Source: Kiritimatiellota bacterium
Lineage (GTDB): Bacteria > Verrucomicrobiota > Lentisphaeria > Victivallales > JAADHT01
Length of the DNA stretch: 12,890 bases
Direction: 5' to 3'
Assembly (NCBI GenBank): GCA_013151705.1
Contig: JAADHT010000165.1
Span: 1-12,890, forward strand
The notes under the pieces are model-generated. The model did no database searches. It saw only the letters and a list, made by a program, of their open reading frames with translations, and was not told the origin of the DNA. Shown piece by piece: positions 7,712-12,890 of the stretch; the stretch's first letter is position 1, and each line of letters opens with the position of its first letter. Position numbers and translations under genes: made by a program.

Positions 7712-8995
7712 ATGACTATACTGGGCAAACTTGAGAAAAGTAGAGCGAAAAGGGCGATGATCAGGGCTTCGGCGTTTGCCGGCGTTGTTCTTGTCCTGAC
7801 TTTTTTCACATCTCTTCTAAATGTTCATCTCTGCGATGCGATCGAAGCCTTTCATTTGACATCGTGGATAATTATTACAGGAACGGTGTTTTCATTCGCG
7901 ATCTACCTGTTTTTCAGATACATATCTTCCGAGAAAATCGCGGAGACCGCGAAACTTACGGATTCAGAACACAACGGGAAGAACCGACTTGAGGCGGCGA
8001 TTGAACTGCGCGACGCGGTCAATCCTCTGAAAAACACGCAACTGGAGGAAACTGAAACATTTTTCAAAAATAGAAAAATAGAAACTCCGATATGGCTTGT
8101 CATTCTAATGTCGCTGTTTATTTTCATTATGCTGAGCTTAAACAGTTGTTTTCTCTATACGCAGCACCGGGCGACTCGCCATGCGAAAGAGCTTAAGTCC
8201 GCCGCCGCGGCAAAGAGAAAAAAAAATGTGGAAAAAGAAAAACCGCCGCCTGATTTCGCGGAACTGGCGCTTACCGCCCCCGAGTCTGAAATGAGGGCCA
8301 AACCGATGGATGAGATAGCATGGAATGGAATGGGCTCCTCTTCCCGTCCTATCGGAAAACTCGAATTGGCGATCTTTGTCAACGGAATTCATAAAACCGA
8401 TATTCCCGTTGAAAACGACCGCGTTGAAAAAGAGACGCCTTCCGAGTCGGCGGCAAAAGATGAACCAGCGAAGAGTGAATCGGAGAAAGAGTCAAACAAC
8501 ATTGAATTTGATGGAGAATTCTATCTTGACGAGCTTGACGTGGTGCCTTTCGATGTCGTCAGTTATCACCTTGTCGGATATGCCGACCTCAACGGAGTGA
8601 GGAACCGTAAGGTTATCAGCGTTCCTCAATTCATCGAGGTTCGCCCTTTTCGCGAAGACGCGCTTTTAATGAAGCTCAAATCAATGCATATGGATGCGAA
8701 GAGAAGGATGGAAATTCTAGCTCTGCTTAATCTGATCAATAAATTTTTGCGTTTCCAGATAACCCTCAATAAAGCTGTTTTCACAGTGCGCACATCCGGA
8801 CTGGATATTGAAAACAAGACTCTCAAGGAACAAATCAGGCTCCTTGCGGAAGATCAGACCTCCCTCGAAAACGAGCTCGACAAAATGTTGCGGAACACCT
8901 CTCCCGAACTCATTTCTGCAAATATGATGGACTATCTGAAACAGGCTCATGATGAAATGGTGAAAGCCGGGAAAAAACTGGAGGAGCTGAAATGA
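7712..8995 (+). CDS. DUF4175-like three-helix membrane protein
   Basis: A 427-residue protein. Three transmembrane helices lie near the N-terminus (about 18-38, 50-69 and 126-148), with NRLEAAIELRDAV (91-103) between the second and third, an arrangement seen in DUF4175-type proteins of PVC bacteria. After a basic stretch comes an Ig-like region (about 185-313), with APESEMRAKPMDEIAW at its start and SVPQFIEVRPF at its end. A Glu/Lys/Ser-rich insert interrupts it at about 240-270. The last 110 residues are helical with coiled-coil character. GAGGA at 7703-7707 precedes the ATG. The stop overlaps the next start by 4 nt. An A9 run at 8218-8226 lies within the reading frame. The function of this family is not established; the DUF4175 label rests on layout and pattern and is moderately certain. 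Confidence 0.8.
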   Translation: MTILGKLEKSRAKRAMIRASAFAGVVLVLTFFTSLLNVHLCDAIEAFHLTSWIIITGTVFSFAIYLFFRYISSEKIAETAKLTDSEHNGKNRLEAAIELRDAVNPLKNTQLEETETFFKNRKIETPIWLVILMSLFIFIMLSLNSCFLYTQHRATRHAKELKSAAAAKRKKNVEKEKPPPDFAELALTAPESEMRAKPMDEIAWNGMGSSSRPIGKLELAIFVNGIHKTDIPVENDRVEKETPSESAAKDEPAKSESEKESNNIEFDGEFYLDELDVVPFDVVSYHLVGYADLNGVRNRKVISVPQFIEVRPFREDALLMKLKSMHMDAKRRMEILALLNLINKFLRFQITLNKAVFTVRTSGLDIENKTLKEQIRLLAEDQTSLENELDKMLRNTSPELISANMMDYLKQAHDEMVKAGKKLEELK

Positions 8996-10653
8996 GAATA
9001 GCCGAACTTTTCTTCATGGATCCAGGTAGGACCGGACGACTAACGGTTTTTATGATTTGCACTCTATTTTCACCATTTTCGCGCGCGGCTGAGAAAATAA
9101 AAAATATAGTGGACGCGCCACAATTGGAAGTTACGTCGGAACATCAGCAGAAAGCTATCGCGGATCTGGTATCGGCCTTGAAGGAAGTACGCAAAGTCGT
9201 ACTCGAAATGGACGATGCCAACGCGGCCGAAATGATGAAAAATAAAAAACGGGAAAAGGATCCATTTAGTGATAAACAAAAATATAAAGCTCCCCGAATG
9301 CCGCCGAAAGACAATCCCGAAGTGAAACTCGGAGAACTCCAGGAAAAGCAGGAGGATGTTCTGAAGGAGATGGAGAAAAAAAGAGAGAAGCGGCGGGAGA
9401 AACCCGGAGCTCAAGGAAAAGGCAGTGGGGAAAGCGGCACTCCCGATAAAAAGAGGAAGGAGAACGTAAAAACCCGGAAGAAAAATAGAGAATCAGCGAA
9501 AGTCGCTCGGAAAAATAAAACCTTACGAAAACAGAATAAAGGTGATAATGAAAAAACGCGAAAGGTTGATTCAGATAAGTCAATGCTCGAAAGACAGAAA
9601 GAGATAACAGAAAAACTTGCCAGGCTCGCCAAGGATGAAAAACTGACGGAACAACTGAAGCGATCACTTGAAAGAGCTGAGAAAAGTAGCAGAAAAGCTC
9701 AACAGGCAATGAGCTCTCATGCTGAAAAGATCGCTGAAACCGAAGCTGAAAAAACCAACGCCGCAATTAAGGATAGCTTGAGTACCATTAAAAAACAAAG
9801 TGGCGTCAATACTCAAAACGCCCTGAAAAAAGTTGCGGAAAAGACCAACACCGCCATGAAAAAAGTAAAAAACTCTCCTCCCGGAAGAGCAAAAAAAGAA
9901 ATCGATGAAAAACTCTCCGAATCAATCAAAGAACTCGACCGTCAGGCTAGACAAGAGCATAAATCCGGTTCTCAGAAAAATGCGGAGAAACTCGCGGAAC
10001 TCGCGGAACGGATTAGTGAAGCGAAGAATAAGATTAGATCTGACGACGCTAAAGCGAAAAAACTCGTGAAATTAATGAAAATCAAGAAAAAGATCGATGA
10101 AATGCGCGCCGCTTCCCAAAAAAGCATAGAGCAGTTTAGAAAAAATGTCGATAATCTGGGGAAACTCAAAAAGGAACTGAACTTCGCGGTGAAAAAAAAC
10201 GCCAGCGTCTCTCCGCGGGATAAAGAGAAACTCCTCAACGACATTGAACTCGCCATGCAGGACACTCTCGCTCAAATGAATAATTTCAAACCCGGGTATC
10301 AACTTGAAAAAGAGACATCTAAAGTTGAAAAAAATGATGAGACTGTTCCGAATGGACGGAATCGTAAGTCTGATGAGGCAACTGGAAGCGAACAGACGCG
10401 CTCATCAGACTCTTTCAACCAAGCCCCATATCTGATTCGACGCTTGAAGAGGACTCCCGACTTCAAAAATACGGCGCAATGCGTAATCAAAGATATGACG
10501 CGGTTGATATATGACGCTCGTGAACTTTTGAAAAGCGTAAAAGACACCGAGTTGGTGACTCATTTCAATATTGATGAGGTTCCGGAGGAATACAAGGACG
10601 ATGTTTCAGAGTATTTCCGCTCCCTCTCGGAAAAGGCGACGGATAGAAAATGA
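8992..10653 (+). CDS. Exported Lys/Glu-rich coiled-coil protein
   Basis: A 553-residue protein I cannot assign to a named family. The N-terminus has a signal-peptide or anchor-like segment, LTVFMICTLFSPF at about 17-29, followed by SRAAEK, a plausible cleavage site near 32-33. Nearly everything after it is charged and helix-forming, dominated by Lys, Glu, Ala, Arg and Ser. A very basic, low-complexity stretch lies at about 120-190, followed by long heptad-like coiled coils (about 195-430). The final 110 residues (about 440-553) look more ordered and contain an aromatic/hydrophobic pattern (PYLIRRLKRTPDF). GGAGGA at 8980-8985 is a strong ribosome site 6 nt before the ATG, which overlaps the preceding stop. 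The protein may extend the helical tail of the preceding DUF4175-like protein. Large homologues of this operon position are often long coiled-coil proteins. Confidence 0.8.
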   Translation: MRIAELFFMDPGRTGRLTVFMICTLFSPFSRAAEKIKNIVDAPQLEVTSEHQQKAIADLVSALKEVRKVVLEMDDANAAEMMKNKKREKDPFSDKQKYKAPRMPPKDNPEVKLGELQEKQEDVLKEMEKKREKRREKPGAQGKGSGESGTPDKKRKENVKTRKKNRESAKVARKNKTLRKQNKGDNEKTRKVDSDKSMLERQKEITEKLARLAKDEKLTEQLKRSLERAEKSSRKAQQAMSSHAEKIAETEAEKTNAAIKDSLSTIKKQSGVNTQNALKKVAEKTNTAMKKVKNSPPGRAKKEIDEKLSESIKELDRQARQEHKSGSQKNAEKLAELAERISEAKNKIRSDDAKAKKLVKLMKIKKKIDEMRAASQKSIEQFRKNVDNLGKLKKELNFAVKKNASVSPRDKEKLLNDIELAMQDTLAQMNNFKPGYQLEKETSKVEKNDETVPNGRNRKSDEATGSEQTRSSDSFNQAPYLIRRLKRTPDFKNTAQCVIKDMTRLIYDARELLKSVKDTELVTHFNIDEVPEEYKDDVSEYFRSLSEKATDRK

Positions 10654-11081
10654 TGAATAATGGATGGATAAAACATATTCAATGGGATTTCCCGGGCGGA
10701 ATGCTTGTTCTGCTCGCGGTTGTTCTGCTGATCATCGCCGCGGTGATTCTCTCATATCGTTTTTCTCTTCGCAATATGACTGGAAAACAGCGGTTTATTT
10801 TGACGGTTGTCAGAGTTTCGACCTTTACTCTGATCTTCTTCTGCCTCTGCGATCCGCGCGTTGTTATGGAGAAAAAAATAAATCTCTCTGGAAAAAGGAA
10901 AATAGCCGTGATATTCGATAATTCCTCAAGCATGTGCCGCAAAGGCTTTTCAGGAAAGAGTCGCATGGACGATGCGTTGACCTACTGGCGGAACAATTTT
11001 AAAAAAGCGGGCAGTGGATATGATTTCTCTTTTTTCTCATTTGCGGGCGGAATCATTAAAAAAAGTCATTTCTCCGAATGA
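10650..11081 (+). CDS. Membrane VWA protein, N-terminal part before the frame break
   Basis: A 143-residue reading frame carrying two transmembrane helices (about 18-36 and 48-67) and then the start of a VWA domain, with D90-N-S-S-S94 forming the DxSxS metal site. The reading stops at TGA 11079-11081, in mid-domain. The last five residues (SHFSE) come from the shifted frame. Removing one A from the A7 run at 11058-11064 would join residue 138 directly to an open frame that continues to the window end with the rest of the domain. As it stands the product would lack the second half of the metal site. The ATG overlaps the previous stop by 4 nt. This is best read as the front of one large gene rather than a complete short protein. 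Confidence 0.8.
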   Translation: MMNNGWIKHIQWDFPGGMLVLLAVVLLIIAAVILSYRFSLRNMTGKQRFILTVVRVSTFTLIFFCLCDPRVVMEKKINLSGKRKIAVIFDNSSSMCRKGFSGKSRMDDALTYWRNNFKKAGSGYDFSFFSFAGGIIKKSHFSE

Positions 11082-12890
11082 GATTCAACGTTCACCGGCA
11101 CCTATAAGAAAAACATCTTTCTTTACATCACTGAATTCCTGGGTCGACAGATTTTCCGCCGGAAAGTATAATGGAGTTATATGTTTCACAGACGGGATCG
11201 ATACGTCGGGTGATTCAATCGACACCGCCGTCGCGAAGCTGGAAAAATCGTCTATTCCCCACCTGTTTATTCCGATAACCACTAAACTGCGCACGCTTCC
11301 ATACGCGAAATTCGCGAGACTTGAATCCGCGACTTCCGCGAAGGCCGGCTCGGAAGTGCCTGTTACTTCGATTATAAGCTTTTCCGGACTCGATTCTTCG
11401 GAAAAACTGAACCTGACTGTTACGGAAAATAATGAGACGAGGATATATTCCTCCGATATTCCAGTCAAGTCTCCGGCGACGCAATCCAAAACCGTCAAAT
11501 TCTCCGTTCCCCTGCATGATCCCGGAACACATCAATTCAAAGCTTTGCTGTCGAGTGCCGGCAAAGTGCTTTCCAAGGTTGAATGGAGTATCCAGTGTGT
11601 GAGAAAAGAGCGGACGAGAATTCTTCTCTACCAAGGCGGACTGGATTGGGGAACGCGATTCTTCAGAACCGTCGCCGCCCTCGAAAAAGAGGACTTTTCT
11701 CTGGATGTGAGATTCGCCCCTGGATCATTTGGCCCGAAAAAAGTTAATATCAAAGGACTCAACGCGCCTTTTCCATCATTTGATGAACTCGAGAAATATA
11801 ACATTGTGATAATACTGAAAATGCGGAAAAAGCAGATCAGTTCCAAGATCGAGGAGGACTTACGGCGATATATCAGAAATGGAGGAGCTCTGCTGTTTAT
11901 AATCGCCAACACCGTGAATGCCGCGGATTACGCGAAATCTCCTCTTGAGAAACTCTTGCCCGTGATTTTTGAAAGTGACTTGGGGAATCCCGCCAAGTTC
12001 GACAAGAACACGGCCGCGTTTATCGCGAAAATGAAGAAATACCGTGCGACAAAAGCGAGGACGGGCCCGTACAAACACGAATACAACTCAGCTTTGAACT
12101 ACAGTGTGAAAGTACCTCCGTTGACGGAGATGAAACTCACGCGTGAAGGTGAAATCTCACCGATATTCAACTACCTCAATCCTGGAAAAACGAATGATAA
12201 AAGCGAACTGAAACTATCACTTCCGCGATTCCAGGATTTCGCCTTGGTCGTAAAGGAAAAACCTGGAGCTTCCGTTCTCGCCGTGCATCCCTTCTTTAAA
12301 AATAAAAATAAAAATCGAATTCTTATAGCCGTCCAGCAATATGGTCTTGGTAAAAGCGCGGTTCTCGCGACGGATCCGCTGTGGCGATGGAAACTTTCAC
12401 TGAAGTCCACGGACCAGTCGTATCGCCAATTCTGGAGACAGTTTCTCGGATGGTTGACGGCCGGAGCGAAATCAGGCCCTTACTGGGTGCTGGCGAATAG
12501 CTTGATCGATACTGGTAAACCTTCCAGATTTCTTTTCAAAATCCCTTCGGTCTCGGATATGAAATTCAAAGATATGAAATTCCGTATTGAAGACATCTCA
12601 CGCGAAACCCTCACACCTCTTTCCCTCTCACAAGATAGCCCGAGAGAATTTTCCGTGAAATTTACCCCGAAGCATGAGAGTTCCTATCGGCTTGTGGCGG
12701 AGAAAAACGGGGAAACCGTCGCTGAAGCTCTTTTCTCCTCATCGCCGAACAAGGCGTCCAAAGAACTTGATCTCCTGAATCCGGCTATTGAGACTCTTGA
12801 AACCCTTTCAGAAACCTCATGCGCGGAAATGGTTTCAACCTCCGAGAATTTCAATCTCAAAAACTGGATTTTTTCCGGAGCTGAAAACAC
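11020..12890 (+). CDS. VWA/glutamine-amidotransferase-like protein, C-terminal part (partial at right edge)
   Basis: This frame is open without a stop from 10981 to the window end. 11020 is its first ATG, but family-like sequence begins at the A7 run. It supplies the missing half of the VWA domain (NGVICFTDGIDTSGDSID, about 11170-11226), an Ig-like segment (about 11340-11600), then a glutamine-amidotransferase-like region: YNIVIIL, LRRYIRNGGALLFIIAN (about 11860-11910), SPLEKLLPVIF, and later YGLGKSAVLATDPLWRWKL with FWRQFLGWL (about 12340-12460). These last motifs are characteristic of large VWA membrane proteins in PVC MoxR operons. No catalytic Cys is evident in the amidotransferase-like region, so it is probably structural. 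Joined to the upstream part, the protein is at least about 746 residues long. Whether this half is translated is unknown. Confidence 0.8.
   Translation, partial: MISLFSHLRAESLKKVISPNEIQRSPAPIRKTSFFTSLNSWVDRFSAGKYNGVICFTDGIDTSGDSIDTAVAKLEKSSIPHLFIPITTKLRTLPYAKFARLESATSAKAGSEVPVTSIISFSGLDSSEKLNLTVTENNETRIYSSDIPVKSPATQSKTVKFSVPLHDPGTHQFKALLSSAGKVLSKVEWSIQCVRKERTRILLYQGGLDWGTRFFRTVAALEKEDFSLDVRFAPGSFGPKKVNIKGLNAPFPSFDELEKYNIVIILKMRKKQISSKIEEDLRRYIRNGGALLFIIANTVNAADYAKSPLEKLLPVIFESDLGNPAKFDKNTAAFIAKMKKYRATKARTGPYKHEYNSALNYSVKVPPLTEMKLTREGEISPIFNYLNPGKTNDKSELKLSLPRFQDFALVVKEKPGASVLAVHPFFKNKNKNRILIAVQQYGLGKSAVLATDPLWRWKLSLKSTDQSYRQFWRQFLGWLTAGAKSGPYWVLANSLIDTGKPSRFLFKIPSVSDMKFKDMKFRIEDISRETLTPLSLSQDSPREFSVKFTPKHESSYRLVAEKNGETVAEALFSSSPNKASKELDLLNPAIETLETLSETSCAEMVSTSENFNLKNWIFSGAEN
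11058..11064 (+). other. A7 run at the frame break of the VWA gene
   Basis: Upstream codons read ATT AAA AAA AGT and lead to a TGA at 11079. The open downstream frame reads TTA AAA AAA GTC. Going from the first frame to the second needs one base fewer (A6) or a +1 slip. The restored junction would read GGIIKKVISPNE. Candidate causes are a real mutation, transcriptional slippage on the run, or a base-calling or assembly error. Confidence 0.85.

Noticed and set aside
9988..10010. Short tandem repeat ctcgcggaa x2
   Set aside because: It simply encodes the Leu-Ala-Glu repeat of the coiled coil.
11041..11081. Programmed -1 ribosomal frameshift at the A7 run
   Set aside because: A -1 slip would enter the wrong frame; the open downstream frame needs +1 or loss of one base.

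Overview
The window carries one long, gene-dense plus-strand operon with no convincing minus-strand gene. The gene set is a MoxR AAA+ ATPase, a DUF58 protein, a BatA-type protein, a DUF4175-like protein and a large VWA/glutamine-amidotransferase-like protein, accompanied by a DUF4159 protein and a DUF3857-transglutaminase protein. This combination is typical of the Planctomycetes-Verrucomicrobia-Lentisphaerae (PVC) superphylum. The lineage is inferred from gene content and the moderate base composition, not from a marker gene.

Layout: positions 1-376 hold no convincing gene, but contain a 48-nt near-perfect palindrome (68-115) and an AT-rich stretch that may be a promoter. The operon then runs: (1) a Tat-exported DUF4159 protein, 377-1123; (2) a secreted three-part protein with a caspase/C13-like N-terminus, DUF3857 and a transglutaminase domain, 1155-3848; (3) a MoxR ATPase, 3841-4836; (4) a DUF58/VWA protein, about 4868-5776; (5) a BatA-type membrane protein, 5773-7704; (6) a three-helix DUF4175-like membrane protein, 7712-8995; (7) a secreted or anchored Lys-rich coiled-coil protein, 8992-10653; (8) a membrane VWA protein with a glutamine-amidotransferase-like region, from 10650 past the right edge. 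Four junctions overlap by 4 or 8 nt and a fifth has a gap of only 7 nt, so the genes are probably co-transcribed and translationally coupled.

Inferred working model: the MoxR ATPase is the only clearly catalytic cytoplasmic component. Its likely partners are the VWA-type proteins (genes 4, 5 and 8), all of which keep the DxSxS metal-site motif. The other products are exported or membrane-bound, which points to assembly or remodelling of something in the envelope. No substrate can be named from sequence.

The most notable local feature is gene 8. Its frame is broken at an A7 run (11058-11064), between the two halves of its VWA domain, and it continues open in another frame to the window end. 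The most notable protein is gene 2, which joins a protease-like module to a transglutaminase module.
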